Shown here piece after piece: positions 8,423 to 17,361 of a stretch of 64,000 bases of DNA. Origin of the DNA: an uncultured Oscillospiraceae bacterium (lineage in GTDB: Bacteria > Bacillota > Clostridia > Oscillospirales > Oscillospiraceae); NCBI GenBank assembly GCA_934567355.1, contig CAKTJC010000002.1:1-64000 (forward strand), in the 5' to 3' direction. Within the stretch, counting starts at the first letter, position 1, and the number at the start of each line of letters is the position of its first letter. The position numbers were made by a program, and so were the translations under genes. Under the pieces are notes generated by a model. The model did not search any database. It was not told the origin of the DNA and saw only the letters and a program-made list of their open reading frames with translations.

Positions 8423-9553
8423 ATGAGCAAATTTGAATTTTCCGTACCCTGCCTGTTTGGCCTGGAGGGGCTGGCAGGGGACGAGCTGAAGCGGATGCAC
8501 CTGGAAAACGTCCGGGTGGAGAACGGGCGCGTCCTGTTTTCTGGGGACGAGCGCGCCATGGCCATGGCCAATGTGGGTCTGCGCACCGGCGAACGGGTGC
8601 TGATCGTGCTGGCGGATTTCCAGGCAAAGAGCTTTGAAGAGCTCTTCCAGGGCGTCTACCGCTGCCCACTGGAAGATTATATTCCGAAGGACGGCAAATT
8701 CCCTGTCAAGGGTCACTGCCTGAACAGCACCCTGATGAGCGTGCCGGACTGCCAGGCCATCATCAAAAAGGCTGCCAGCAAGCGCCTGGGCGAAAAGTAC
8801 GGTGTGAGCTGGCTCCCGGAAACGGGAAATAAATTCCAGCTGCAATTTTCCATCATGAGCGACCGGGTGCAGCTCTATCTGGATACCTCCGGCTCCGGCC
8901 TGCACAAGCGGGGCTACCGCGCCAACGGCAATGATGCCCCCCTGCGGGAAACCCTGGCGGCTGCCATGATCACCCTGGCGCATTACCGGGGGAAGGAATT
9001 CCTGTGGGACGGCTTCTGCGGCAGCGGCACCATCCCCATCGAGGCCGCGCTGATCGCCCGGAACCAGGCGCCCGGCATGTACCGCCGCTTCTCCGCCGAG
9101 GCGTTCCCCTGGGTGGAGCCCAAGGTCTGGGGCGACGTGCGCACGGAGCTGCGGGACAAGGAATTCAAGGGCATTTATCACATTCTGGGTTCCGACAACG
9201 ACCCCAAATGCGTTTCGCTTTCCATGGCAAACGCCAAAAAGGCGGGAGTCGACCGCCTGATCACCTTCCAGGACGGCGATGCCACCAAGATGAGCCTGCC
9301 CTGTGACCAGGGGATCTTCATCTCCAATCCCCCCTACGGCCAACGCATGATGGAGCAGCAGAGCGCCCAGCGTCTGTATGCCGCCCTGGGACGTCACCTG
9401 AAATTTGCCGACGGCTGGAAAAAGTACATCATCACCAGCGAGCCGGAATTCGAGCACTATTTTGGCAAACGCGCGGATAAAAAGCGCAAGCTCTACAACG
9501 GCATGATCAAATGCGACTATTACATGTATTTCGAGGGCAATAAAAGAAAGTGA
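8423..9553 (+). CDS. THUMP-domain 23S rRNA guanine methyltransferase family protein
   Basis: 376 aa. An N-terminal THUMP-like RNA-binding region is followed by a class I SAM-dependent methyltransferase. Motif I is LWDGFCGSGTIPIEAAL (near 193-209) and the catalytic N6/N2-type motif is SNPPYGQRM (near 302). The family (RlmL N-terminal half/YpsC) methylates guanine N2 in large-subunit rRNA. The ATG follows TTGGAGG. It is likely the last gene of the holB-ricT transcript. Confidence 0.85.
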   Translation: MSKFEFSVPCLFGLEGLAGDELKRMHLENVRVENGRVLFSGDERAMAMANVGLRTGERVLIVLADFQAKSFEELFQGVYRCPLEDYIPKDGKFPVKGHCLNSTLMSVPDCQAIIKKAASKRLGEKYGVSWLPETGNKFQLQFSIMSDRVQLYLDTSGSGLHKRGYRANGNDAPLRETLAAAMITLAHYRGKEFLWDGFCGSGTIPIEAALIARNQAPGMYRRFSAEAFPWVEPKVWGDVRTELRDKEFKGIYHILGSDNDPKCVSLSMANAKKAGVDRLITFQDGDATKMSLPCDQGIFISNPPYGQRMMEQQSAQRLYAALGRHLKFADGWKKYIITSEPEFEHYFGKRADKKRKLYNGMIKCDYYMYFEGNKRK

Positions 9554-9634
9554 GCCAAAGGCGGCGGGAAAATGCCGCCTCGGCTGTCAGACTCCCCACC
9601 CCTTACCCGTCACGACATAGAGAGACAGAGAATT

Positions 9635-10591
9635 ATGAAGCACTTATTTATCATCAACCCCGCTGCCGGAAGCAGCGACCATACCATGGAATATTCCAGT
9701 GCCATCCGCACTGCCTGTGATGCCCGGCGGCTGAATTATGAGATCCGGGTGTCCATGGGGCCGGGGGACTGCGCGAGAATCGCCCAGGACGCCGCCAAAA
9801 CCGGGCAGGAGCTGCGCACTTATGCCTGCGGCGGCGACGGAACCCTCAACGAGATCGTCACCGGCATCCGGGATTTTCCCAATGCCGCCGTCACCGCCTA
9901 TGCGGGCGGCAGCGGCAACGATTTCGTGCGGATGTTTGATAATCCCGCCGCTTTTTCGGATCTGGATCAGCTGCTGGATGCCCAGGAGCGCACTTTTGAT
10001 CTGATTCGGGTGAACGATGACTATGCCTTCAATATCTGCTCCGTCGGCCTGGATGCCCGCATCGGCACCGATGTGTCCGGCTATAAGCGGATCCCCTTCT
10101 TCCAGGGCTTCCGCGCCTACGCAGTGTCCACGGTGGTGAATGTCATCCGGGGCATTGGGGAGCATTATGTGGTCGAGATCAACGGCGAAACCGTGGACGG
10201 TGAGCAGACCATGATCTGCGTGTGCAGCGGCCAGTATTACGGCGGCGGCTTCCACCCCGTGCCGGAGGCCGATCCCACCGACGGCAGGCTGGAGGTGCTG
10301 CTGGTCAAAAAGGTCAGCCGCCTGCAGGTGGCTGGAGTCATCGGCAAATACAAGGCGGGCAAATACCGCCAGCTGGAAAATCTGATCCGCCATTTCACCA
10401 CCGATTCCCTCACCATCCGCTGCGACAGACCCAACGCCATCAACCTGGACGGCGAGCTGCGGTTTGCCAAGGAGATCCATATCTCGGTAGCACCGGAAAA
10501 AATCCGGTTTTTCTACCCGAAGACCGCCAACCTTTCCATCAAACCCTGGCCGGATGCGGCACAGGCAGAACCGGCCGGCCTGAAGGGCTGA
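9635..10591 (+). CDS. Diacylglycerol/lipid kinase family protein
   Basis: 318 aa from the ATG at 9635. It has the DAGK catalytic fold: IINPAAGSS near the N-terminus, the nucleotide motif ACGGDGTLNEIV near 67-78, and YAGGSGNDFVR. The family phosphorylates diacylglycerol or related lipids for phospholipid recycling. A second paralogue is at 38465-39361. The ribosome site is weak (GAGAGACAGAG), so a start a little upstream is possible. A strong hairpin terminator follows after repeats at 10727-10774. Confidence 0.85.
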   Translation: MKHLFIINPAAGSSDHTMEYSSAIRTACDARRLNYEIRVSMGPGDCARIAQDAAKTGQELRTYACGGDGTLNEIVTGIRDFPNAAVTAYAGGSGNDFVRMFDNPAAFSDLDQLLDAQERTFDLIRVNDDYAFNICSVGLDARIGTDVSGYKRIPFFQGFRAYAVSTVVNVIRGIGEHYVVEINGETVDGEQTMICVCSGQYYGGGFHPVPEADPTDGRLEVLLVKKVSRLQVAGVIGKYKAGKYRQLENLIRHFTTDSLTIRCDRPNAINLDGELRFAKEIHISVAPEKIRFFYPKTANLSIKPWPDAAQAEPAGLKG

Positions 10592-10613
10592 TATGCCCGG
10601 GGCAGAAACTCGC

Positions 10614-10711
10614 AGGGGCGGATATTAGCCGCCCGAAAGGGAACGAAAGTGAGCGGTATGGACGAACGGCTCAATCCCGGTACACGGCGGACATCTGTAT
10701 CCGTCCCTACG
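10614..10711. repeat. Inverted-repeat element with GTAGGGGCGGAT-type ends
   Basis: GCAGGGGCGGATATTAGCC (10613 onward) is mirrored by the complement of TGTATCCGTCCCTACG (10696-10711). The two arms enclose about 60 bp. The same end sequence occurs at 53615-53650 and in inverted orientation at 57753-57911, so this is a dispersed repeat family. No gene is inside. Confidence 0.55.
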
Positions 10712-10726
10712 CACACAAAATGTTTT

Positions 10727-10774
10727 AATTCCCCGCGATTTAAGATGCCAAGGCATTCTAAATCGCGGGGAATT
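10727..10774 (+). terminator. Long hairpin, probable terminator of the lipid kinase transcript
   Basis: AATTCCCCGCGATTTA pairs with TAAATCGCGGGGAATT, and inner GATGCC/GGCAT pairing closes the loop. The U tract is poor, so it could also be part of the adjacent repeat cluster. Confidence 0.5.
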
Positions 10775-10775
10775 A

Positions 10776-10936
10776 GGGTCTGTCTGAAAACCGGAAATAT
10801 GACCAACAGCGAGGGATTTTTCGCCTGGTGAAGCCATTTTTTCGCAGAAATACTTTGTGTATTGCAAGGAAAAATGGCGCACAGCAGGCGGAAAAGATCC
10901 GCTGTCTGGGCGTGTTGACGGTTTTCAGATAGACCC
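10776..10936. repeat. MITE-like palindromic repeat, variant with different ends (copy D)
   Basis: A 161-bp imperfect palindrome with terminal inverted repeats GGGTCTGTCTGAAAACCG and CGGTTTTCAGATAGACCC. Internally it shares AGCGAGGGATTTTTC and AAAGATCCGCTG with the copies at 46161-46321 and 39399-39560. Its length equals theirs. It codes for nothing evident. Confidence 0.7.
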
Positions 10937-10942
10937 TAGTAA

Positions 10943-11012
10943 AGAACCTCTGGATAAATCGCCTGAGGCTGTGTAGCGGCTTTTTTGCCGGGCGTGCAGA
11001 TTCATACGCGCC
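10943..11012. repeat. Truncated copy of the palindromic repeat (copy E)
   Basis: GAACCTCTGGATAAATCG followed by GAGGCTGTGTAGCGG matches the GGAACCTCTGAATAAAT end of the family and its adjoining GGCTGAGCAGCGGATC, then similarity fades. It directly follows copy D. Confidence 0.5.
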
Positions 11013-11050
11013 CGGTAATTTGAGCGGTCATTTTTCTTCCTCAACAAATA

Positions 11051-11086
11051 CGAGCCGCCTTGCCGGAGAAACGGCAAGGCGGCTCG
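11051..11086 (-). terminator. Hairpin terminator after rqcP
   Basis: CGAGCCGCCTTGCCG and CGGCAAGGCGGCTCG form a 15-bp perfect stem with a 6-base loop just after the rqcP stop. The downstream U tract on the minus strand is weak (TATTTGTT). Confidence 0.7.
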
Positions 11087-11089
11087 CAT

Positions 11090-11329
11090 TCAAATTTCCT
11101 TGTACATCGCCGCCGCATCATCCTTGCGAACGGTTTCGGATACCTGCAAAACCTCCACAGCTACCGTGCGGGCGCCCATGGAAATTTCAATCTTGTCGCC
11201 GACCTTCACATCATAGCTGGCCTTGGCGGGTCTGCCGTTGACGCTGATGCGGGCGTTGTCGCAGGCTTCATTGGCCACGGTGCGCCGCTTAATCAGCCGG
11301 GAGACCTTCAGGTATTTGTCCAGGCGCAT
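11090..11329 (-). CDS. rqcP: RqcP, S4-domain ribosome quality control protein
   Basis: 79 aa. A small S4 RNA-binding domain protein (MRLDKYLKVSRLIKRRTVANE, then NGRPAKASYDVKVGD). In Firmicutes RqcP (YabO) works with RqcH to add alanine tails to stalled nascent chains on 50S subunits. It lies 1 bp downstream of hup, the conserved hup-rqcP order, and shares its transcript. Confidence 0.9.
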   Translation of the reverse strand: MRLDKYLKVSRLIKRRTVANEACDNARISVNGRPAKASYDVKVGDKIEISMGARTVAVEVLQVSETVRKDDAAAMYKEI

Positions 11330-11330
11330 C

Positions 11331-11606
11331 TTATTTGCTGATGGCGTCCTTCAGGGTCTTGCTGGCCTTGAAGGCGGGCATACGGGAGGCGGCGATCTCC
11401 ATGGTCTCGCCGGTGCGGGGGTTGCGGCCCATGCGTGCCTCGCGCTCCTTCACTTCGAAGATGCCGAAGCCGCTGACCTGCACCTTGTCGTTCTGAGTAA
11501 GGGCGGCGGCGATGGCATCCAGGGCGGCGTTGAGCACCTTCTCGGTGTCCTTCTTGGTCATGCCGGTCTTCTCGGCGGCGGCGGCGATCAGTTCTGTTTT
11601 ATTCAT
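11331..11606 (-). CDS. hup: HU family DNA-binding protein
   Basis: 91 aa, the normal HU length. MNKTELIAAAAEKTGMTKKDTEKVLNA is the dimerisation helix region, and the DNA-binding arm GRNPRTGETMEI is near residues 55-66. It bends and compacts DNA in the nucleoid. Its leader is about 110 nt, with a promoter at 11726-11754 and a stable hairpin at 11674-11705. Confidence 0.96.
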   Translation of the reverse strand: MNKTELIAAAAEKTGMTKKDTEKVLNAALDAIAAALTQNDKVQVSGFGIFEVKEREARMGRNPRTGETMEIAASRMPAFKASKTLKDAISK

Positions 11607-11673
11607 GAAAAAAACCTCTTTTCAATAATTTTTGCGGGCGGGGAGCTTTGCCCCGATTCCCGGACATTTTCCA

Positions 11674-11705
11674 GGGAAAGACTCGGATTTCCTCCGACTT
11701 TTCCC
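11674..11705 (-). promoter_or_regulatory. Leader hairpin of hup
   Basis: GGGAAAGACTCGG and CCGACTTTTCCC form a bipartite stem with a 7-base loop in the untranslated leader, well upstream of the ribosome site. It could stabilise the mRNA or mediate autoregulation; no function is shown. Confidence 0.4.
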
Positions 11706-11725
11706 AGGGAATTTTGAGCTTTCTT

Positions 11726-11754
11726 AGATTAACATAACCAAAGGCAAAATGCAA
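11726..11754 (-). promoter_or_regulatory. Promoter of hup-rqcP
   Basis: On the minus strand, TTGCAT (complement of 11749-11754) and TAATCT (complement of 11726-11731) are 17 bp apart, with TGT before the -10 box. Confidence 0.6.
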
Positions 11755-11773
11755 GAGCTTTCTGGTAAAAAAC

Positions 11774-13366
11774 TCACAGTTTCAGAATTTTTGCGATTTT
11801 TTCGCCCTTGGGCAGCAGCATACAGTCCTCTTTGGTGATAACCTTCAGGGCAATGGCCGCCAGTACATAGGCCACCATACCCACGGCCACCGGCAGTCCC
11901 GCCAGCAGCACCCGGCTGCCAACCCCCGCCGTGCTCAGGCACCACCAGCTCAGCCACACGGCCACGCCCATGATGCAGGATGCCAGAAGGGGACGGATGA
12001 GATTCCTGAGAATCCGGGGCGGGTCGGCTACCAGGGAGCGGATGGAGAACACATTGAGGATGCAGATTACCACATAGCTGGTCAGGGTGCCGATGGGGGT
12101 GCCCACAATGCCAATGGCCCGGTTGCCGGTGAGGACGTACACGATGATGAGCTTGATAACGCCGCCGATAAGCATATTCACCACCGGCCGGTTTACGTTG
12201 CCGTGGGCCTGCATAATGGCGGTGGTTACCAGCACCAGGGCGTTGAACACCACGGAGATGCCCAGCACGGTCATCATCTGCCCTGCCAGAACCAGCCGCT
12301 CTCCGCTGTAGCCTCCCAGCAGGGCGGTGATGGGCCTGGCCAGGCAAACCAGCCCCACGGCGCAGGGCATGGCGAAGATGCCGGTGACCCGAATGGCGGA
12401 TTCCTCCGTCATCCGGGTTTCCCGGAATTTCTTCAGGGTGATCTGGGCGGTAATGGCGGGGATGATGCTCACGGTGATGGGGGTGATGAAGGCGCAGGGC
12501 ATGTTATAAATGGTCTGGGTCATGACATGCACGCCCCGCATGGTGTCCGCCGCATCCTGGGTGATGCCGGAGCCCAAAAGCCTGCCCATATAAATCTTGC
12601 TGGACAGGGAGGTGATAATGGACAAAATGGTGGAGCTGACGGTGATGGGCACCGCAATTTTCAGCAGCTCCCGGGCGGTGGCGGAGAAGCTCTTGGGGGT
12701 GTCGCCGGTGTCCGGCAGCTGGGTGTAGCTCCTGCGGAAGCAGCGGTAGAGATACACCGCAGACACCAGGCAGCTGGCGGTGACACCCAGAATGGCACCA
12801 CCGGCGGCCAGGGAGATGTCTGCCGTGGCCTTCAGGAAGGCCAGTGCGGCGGCCATGCCCACAATCAGCTTGGTCACCACCTCCAGCACCTGGGAGACGG
12901 CGGTGGGAATCATATTGCTCTGGCCCTGGAAATACCCCCGGAAGGCGCTCATGATGCAAATCAGCAGCACACAGGGCCCCAGGCAGCCGATGGCCGCCCA
13001 GGCATCCGGCTGGTTCCAGAACCGGGCCAGAGGACGGCAGAAGGCCGTCATCAGAACGCTGCCCACAATGCCCAGCAGCAGGAAAATCCGCTTGGCGGTG
13101 GCATACACCTGCCGCACCTGGGCGTAGTGCTCCAGGCTGCTGGCCTCGCTGATCATCCGGCTCATGGCCACCGGCAGCCCGGCGGTGGAAATCATCAGGA
13201 GAATGTTGTAAATTTCATAGGCGGTGCTGAAATAGCCGAAGCCCTTTTCGCCGATGATGGCGTTCAGGGGCACTTTGTACAGCGCGCCCACCAGCTTTAC
13301 GATCACCGTCGCCATGGCAAGCAGGGCGGTGCCCTGCAGGAAATTCTGCTTTTTTTGCTCCGACAT
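11774..13366 (-). CDS. spoVB: Polysaccharide flippase family protein, SpoVB-like
   Basis: 530 aa with about 14 predicted membrane segments, in the MOP superfamily of lipid-linked oligosaccharide flippases. The N-terminus ([26 protein letters not shown]) is characteristic of SpoVB/YtgP proteins. These transport lipid-linked precursors, and SpoVB is needed for spore cortex formation. Its ATG overlaps the TAA of the upstream amidohydrolase by one base (TAATG), implying translational coupling. Whether it acts in sporulation or general wall synthesis cannot be decided from sequence. Confidence 0.82.
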   Translation of the reverse strand: MSEQKKQNFLQGTALLAMATVIVKLVGALYKVPLNAIIGEKGFGYFSTAYEIYNILLMISTAGLPVAMSRMISEASSLEHYAQVRQVYATAKRIFLLLGIVGSVLMTAFCRPLARFWNQPDAWAAIGCLGPCVLLICIMSAFRGYFQGQSNMIPTAVSQVLEVVTKLIVGMAAALAFLKATADISLAAGGAILGVTASCLVSAVYLYRCFRRSYTQLPDTGDTPKSFSATARELLKIAVPITVSSTILSIITSLSSKIYMGRLLGSGITQDAADTMRGVHVMTQTIYNMPCAFITPITVSIIPAITAQITLKKFRETRMTEESAIRVTGIFAMPCAVGLVCLARPITALLGGYSGERLVLAGQMMTVLGISVVFNALVLVTTAIMQAHGNVNRPVVNMLIGGVIKLIIVYVLTGNRAIGIVGTPIGTLTSYVVICILNVFSIRSLVADPPRILRNLIRPLLASCIMGVAVWLSWWCLSTAGVGSRVLLAGLPVAVGMVAYVLAAIALKVITKEDCMLLPKGEKIAKILKL

Positions 13367-14700
13367 TATGCTTCCTCCGCAGCCGGCTCATCCTTCCGGA
13401 AAAGCTTGGGAATCGCTTCGTTTACCAGCTCCTCCACCACGGCGGAAAGGTCGATGGTGGGGAACTTGCCATTCTGGTACAGGACTTTTCCCCGCACCAT
13501 GGTCATGGCCACGTCCCCGCCCTTGGCGGAGAAGACCAGGCCATTGAGCACGTTGTGGCAGGGCATCAGATGGGGGGCGGTGAAGTCGACCAGGGCAATG
13601 TCCGCATCCATGCCCACCTGGAGCATGCTGCATTCGCGGCTTCTGCCCTGCGCCTGTGCGCCGCAGACCGTCGCCATCATCAGTGCGGCGGAGCTAGGCA
13701 GGGCGGAGGCGTCCTGCTTCATGCTGCGCACCGCCATGGAAGCGCCGCGCATGACCTCGAACATATCCAGGTTTCCGGCCTCCACCGCGCCGTCGGTGCC
13801 CAGGGCGACATTCATGCCCGCCTGGACGCAGTCGATCAGCTGGGCGCACGCCATGCCGTTTTTGGCGGATGCCAGGGGCAGCGCCACGGCGCTGACCTTT
13901 TTGCGCCCCAGGATCTTCTGCTCGAAGGGCTCCAGATAATTGCACCCGGCGGCGGTGACAGGGACATTAAAGAGCCTATGGCAATTCAGCAGCTCGCCGG
14001 GGTTCATGCCGGTGCGCTCCAGGCAGCTTTCCACCTCGCCGGGAGTCTGCGCCAGGTGGAGCTGGATGCCCAGATTCTGCTCACTGGCGTAGCCCACCAG
14101 GGCCTCCCACAGCTTGTAGTTGCTGGTGTACTCGGCGTAGATACCGGCATCGATTTTGATGCGGCCATTGTCAAAGCCGTTCCACTTTTCCGTTACCCGC
14201 ACCAGTTCCCGGCATTGCTCGTCGGTATCGAAGTCGAATTCCTCATTCTGGTCGATGAAGCGGTAGCTGGACAGCGCCAGGTTAGCCTTGATGCCGGATT
14301 CCGCCACGGCCTTGGCAGTGGCGTCGGGGTAATAATAGAGATCGGAGACAGAGGTCACGCCGAAGCGCAGGCACTCCGCAATGGAGAGTAATGCTGCCGC
14401 CCTGGCGCAGCGGGAATCCATCTTTGCCTCCTTCTTCAGCAGCTCCTCCAGCGCCTGGGCATTACTCAGGTCGTCGGTGTAGCTGCGCAGCACGGAGGAA
14501 GACAGATGGGTGTGGCAGTTGATAAGGCCGGGCATGGCCACCATGCCGGTGCCGTCAATGACGGTTTTCGGCGGCTCCTTGGGCGCCTGCCGGGAGATGG
14601 AGACGATCTTGCCCCCTTCAATTCCAATGTAGGCGCCGAAAATGACCTCCATTTTGGCGTTCATGGTCACGGCAGTGACATTGGCAATCAGTGTATCCAA
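13366..14700 (-). CDS. MtaD-like amidohydrolase with altered catalytic residues
   Basis: 444 aa, in the family of S-adenosylhomocysteine/5'-methylthioadenosine/5'-deoxyadenosine deaminases. The metal motif NCHTHL, the third His (LHLAQT) and the metal Asp (LGTDGA) are present. The family's catalytic Glu (HxxET) is Gln here, the catalytic His of AAHC is Gly (AAGC), and the Ser after TDGA is Glu. Adenosine deamination is therefore doubtful; it may be inactive or use another substrate. Translation most likely begins at TTG 14700, 9 bp after AAAGGAG. It is coupled to the downstream flippase. Confidence 0.8.
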   Translation of the reverse strand: MDTLIANVTAVTMNAKMEVIFGAYIGIEGGKIVSISRQAPKEPPKTVIDGTGMVAMPGLINCHTHLSSSVLRSYTDDLSNAQALEELLKKEAKMDSRCARAAALLSIAECLRFGVTSVSDLYYYPDATAKAVAESGIKANLALSSYRFIDQNEEFDFDTDEQCRELVRVTEKWNGFDNGRIKIDAGIYAEYTSNYKLWEALVGYASEQNLGIQLHLAQTPGEVESCLERTGMNPGELLNCHRLFNVPVTAAGCNYLEPFEQKILGRKKVSAVALPLASAKNGMACAQLIDCVQAGMNVALGTDGAVEAGNLDMFEVMRGASMAVRSMKQDASALPSSAALMMATVCGAQAQGRSRECSMLQVGMDADIALVDFTAPHLMPCHNVLNGLVFSAKGGDVAMTMVRGKVLYQNGKFPTIDLSAVVEELVNEAIPKLFRKDEPAAEEA

Positions 14701-14715
14701 AGAAGGACGCTCCTT

Positions 14716-16158
14716 TCATTTTGTGCTGAGGCCGGGGTGGGGCAGCAGCTCAAACAGCGCTTCCTTCTGCTCCAAGACCTTGGGCAGAAGCTCGATGTAC
14801 TGTTCCGGAAATTTGGGATTGTGGAAGCGCTGCAGGGTGCCGTTGGGGAGATTCACCTTGTTCATGCCCCCGCCCCCGAGGGAGAGGATGGTGTGCACTT
14901 CCTCCATCATGTAGATATTATACAGGCAGTCCATCCCGTCCCGGCTCCAGCCCACGTTTTCAAAGGAGCCGGACATGTATTTCTGCCGGTACAGGTAGTA
15001 GGGCTTGTAGCCCAGGGCGGCAAGGGTTTCGCTGGCATAGGCCACCATTTCGGTCACATCCTCGGCGCTGGGCAGGCTCCCTCGCTTTTCAAAGAGATCG
15101 GCTCCCTTTTTCAGCGCCAGGGTATGCACGGTGATGTTGGAGGGACGCAGGGCGGCGACCCGGTCGAGACTGCGGCGGAAGCCCTCCACCGTATCCTCCG
15201 GCAGACCGGCGATCAGATCCATATTGACGGCTCCAAAGCCTGCTGCCGTCGCCTCGCGATATGCCCGCACCACGTCCGCCGCCTTGTGCGGCCGTCCGCA
15301 GGCGCGCAGCACGTGATCCTCCATGGTCTGGGGATTGATGCTCATGCGGTTTGCTCCGTGGGCACGGATGGTTTGCAGCTTGGCTTCATCCAGCGTATCC
15401 GGCCGCCCGCCCTCTACGGTGTATTCCAGGCAGCCCGACAGGTCGAAGGATGCGGCAATGGCATCCATCAGCCGTGCCAGCTGCGCCCCGGTCAGCGTCG
15501 TGGGGGTGCCGCCTCCGATATATAGGGTACGCACCCGACAGCCGGACTTGCGCAGCAGTGTGCCGGTGAAGGCAATTTCTTTCAGCAGCGCATCCAGGTA
15601 GGGCTCCAAAAGCTCCGTTTTCTTCCCCACCGTCCGGCTGACAAAGCTGCAGTAGGTGCACCGGGTGGGGCAGAAGGGGATGCCGACATACAGGGACAGA
15701 TCCCCCGGCGCCAGCGCGGCCATGGCCTTTACCGTGGCCTGGGAGCACTCCACTGCTAGCTTTCGCCTTGCCGGGGTGACGAAATAGACATCCTTCAGCA
15801 TTTTCTCGGCGGAAGATGGCGTGCCGTCCTCCAGCAGATGCTTTGTCGTCAGCTTAGTCGGGCGGACGCCTGCCAGTGCCCCCCAAGCGGGAAGGCGCGG
15901 CAGCAGCTGCACGGCGGCCAGATAAATGCTCTGCTGCAAAGCCCGCCGCCGCAGGCGCACCGTCTCGTCGTCGGCTTTGATGCGCCGGGTGGAGGCTGCT
16001 TTTTTGCCGTCCAGCGCGATCTCCGCCCGGACGGTGAGATAGGTATTTCCCCGGGAGAGCTTGGAAACCGCCTCCACCGGGGCATTTTCCGGGAACAGTG
16101 CCAGCAGCAGCTGTTCCACGGCGTAGCGGTCGTCATGACCGACAAGCGTTAAATTCAT
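14716..16158 (-). CDS. hemZ: Oxygen-independent coproporphyrinogen dehydrogenase HemZ
   Basis: 480 aa from ATG 16158, which follows AAGGAG. A radical SAM enzyme with the CPTRCTYCSF cluster motif (CxxxCxxC) near residue 170. An ~150-residue N-terminal extension is typical of HemZ, and a HemN C-terminal region is present (NPKFPEQY near the end). It oxidatively decarboxylates coproporphyrinogen III under anaerobic conditions. Haem genes are not otherwise seen in the window. It starts 10 bp after the MBL hydrolase and is probably co-transcribed with it. Confidence 0.88.
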   Translation of the reverse strand: MNLTLVGHDDRYAVEQLLLALFPENAPVEAVSKLSRGNTYLTVRAEIALDGKKAASTRRIKADDETVRLRRRALQQSIYLAAVQLLPRLPAWGALAGVRPTKLTTKHLLEDGTPSSAEKMLKDVYFVTPARRKLAVECSQATVKAMAALAPGDLSLYVGIPFCPTRCTYCSFVSRTVGKKTELLEPYLDALLKEIAFTGTLLRKSGCRVRTLYIGGGTPTTLTGAQLARLMDAIAASFDLSGCLEYTVEGGRPDTLDEAKLQTIRAHGANRMSINPQTMEDHVLRACGRPHKAADVVRAYREATAAGFGAVNMDLIAGLPEDTVEGFRRSLDRVAALRPSNITVHTLALKKGADLFEKRGSLPSAEDVTEMVAYASETLAALGYKPYYLYRQKYMSGSFENVGWSRDGMDCLYNIYMMEEVHTILSLGGGGMNKVNLPNGTLQRFHNPKFPEQYIELLPKVLEQKEALFELLPHPGLSTK

Positions 16159-16168
16159 GACGTGCTCC

Positions 16169-16756
16169 TTACCGCAGATAGGGATTGCTGTCGCGCTCCC
16201 AGTCAAGCTCGGTGGAGCTGCCGTGGCCGGGGTAGACCCGGTAATTGCCGGGAAGCGCCGCCAGCTTTTTCAGGGAGGCCAGAATCTCCTGAGCGTTTCC
16301 GCCGGGCAGATCCGTCCGCCCGCAGCTGCCGCAGAACAGGGTGTCACCGGAGAACATCACATCCTCGCACACCAGGCACACGGAGCCGGGGGTGTGCCCC
16401 GGGGTGGGGAGCACCCGGAAGGTCAGCCCGGCGGCGGTGACGGTGCCGGTGGAGGGGTAAGTATCGGTATAGCAGAGCTTTCCACCCGTGATCATGGGGG
16501 GCAGGCTCAGGTCGGCGGCGCTGATGTACACGGCGCAGTCCGTCTCCGCTGCGATTTCCGCCACGGCACCTACATGGTCAAAGTGCCCGTGGGTCAGCAG
16601 GATGGCCTCCGCTGTCAGGTGCAGGCTGCTCAGGGTGCCCAGAATCTTCCCCGCCTCATAGCCGGGGTCGATGATGCAGCAAAGATTGCTGCCGGGGTTG
16701 CGGACGATGTAGCAGTTGGTCTGATACAGACCCAGGGTCAGTTTGGTCAATTCCAT
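16169..16756 (-). CDS. MBL-fold metallo-hydrolase
   Basis: 195 aa. A compact metallo-beta-lactamase-fold hydrolase of the glyoxalase II-like type. It has the dizinc motif LTHGHFDHVG near residue 74, a third His in PTPGHTPGS, a metal Asp in FSGDTLF and a final His in YPGHGSST. The substrate is unknown; the family includes hydroxyacylglutathione hydrolases and persulfide dioxygenases, and the short length fits many uncharacterised thioester hydrolases. It has its own GGAGG site. Confidence 0.88.
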   Translation of the reverse strand: MELTKLTLGLYQTNCYIVRNPGSNLCCIIDPGYEAGKILGTLSSLHLTAEAILLTHGHFDHVGAVAEIAAETDCAVYISAADLSLPPMITGGKLCYTDTYPSTGTVTAAGLTFRVLPTPGHTPGSVCLVCEDVMFSGDTLFCGSCGRTDLPGGNAQEILASLKKLAALPGNYRVYPGHGSSTELDWERDSNPYLR

Positions 16757-16874
16757 TGGATTTCCTCCACTATAGTTTGCTTACCGCCCATGCAGAGCGT
16801 GTGCAAAACGGTTCGGCGTGCAGTACGTTACCGGGCGGGTTAGGGCACTAACGTATGGGTACAGGCTCCATTCG

Positions 16875-17360
16875 TCATTGTCCGGCGGCACTGCCGCCGC
16901 CATGTCTGGGGCTTTGCAGCTGGTCGGTGTCCAGAATCAATGTCACCGGGCCGTCGTTGAGGGATTCCACCTTCATGTCCGCGCCGAAGCGGCCATGCTG
17001 AGGCGGGTAGCCAAGTTCCTCGCAAACGGACAGAAACTTTTCATACAGCGCATTCCCCAGCTCCGGGTTCGCGGCCTCGGCAAAGCTGGGGCGGCGACCC
17101 TTGCGGCAGTTGCCGTACAGGGTGAACTGGCTGACTACCAGCACCTGGCCGCCAATCTGCTCCAGGCCCAGATTCATCTTGCCGTTTTCGTCCTCGAAAA
17201 TCCGCAGACCCAGGGCCTTTTCCGCCAGCAGGCGGCACTCCCTTTCGGTGTCCTGGGGGCCGACCCCCAGGAGAATCAGGAAGCCCGGGCCGATTTCTCC
17301 CACGGTTTCCCCATCAATGGCCACGGAGGCGTATTTGACACGGGTGAGCACTGCTTTCAT
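16875..17360 (-). CDS. dtd: D-aminoacyl-tRNA deacylase
   Basis: 161 aa. It frees tRNA from D-amino acids and glycine mischarges. The two signature motifs of DTD are present: SQFTL (near 77-81) and NDGPVT (near 134-139). About ten extra residues end the protein beyond the usual ~150 (SPRHGGGSAAGQ). It lies 1 bp after relA, the conserved relA-dtd order of Firmicutes. Confidence 0.93.
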   Translation of the reverse strand: MKAVLTRVKYASVAIDGETVGEIGPGFLILLGVGPQDTERECRLLAEKALGLRIFEDENGKMNLGLEQIGGQVLVVSQFTLYGNCRKGRRPSFAEAANPELGNALYEKFLSVCEELGYPPQHGRFGADMKVESLNDGPVTLILDTDQLQSPRHGGGSAAGQ

Positions 17361-17361
17361 G

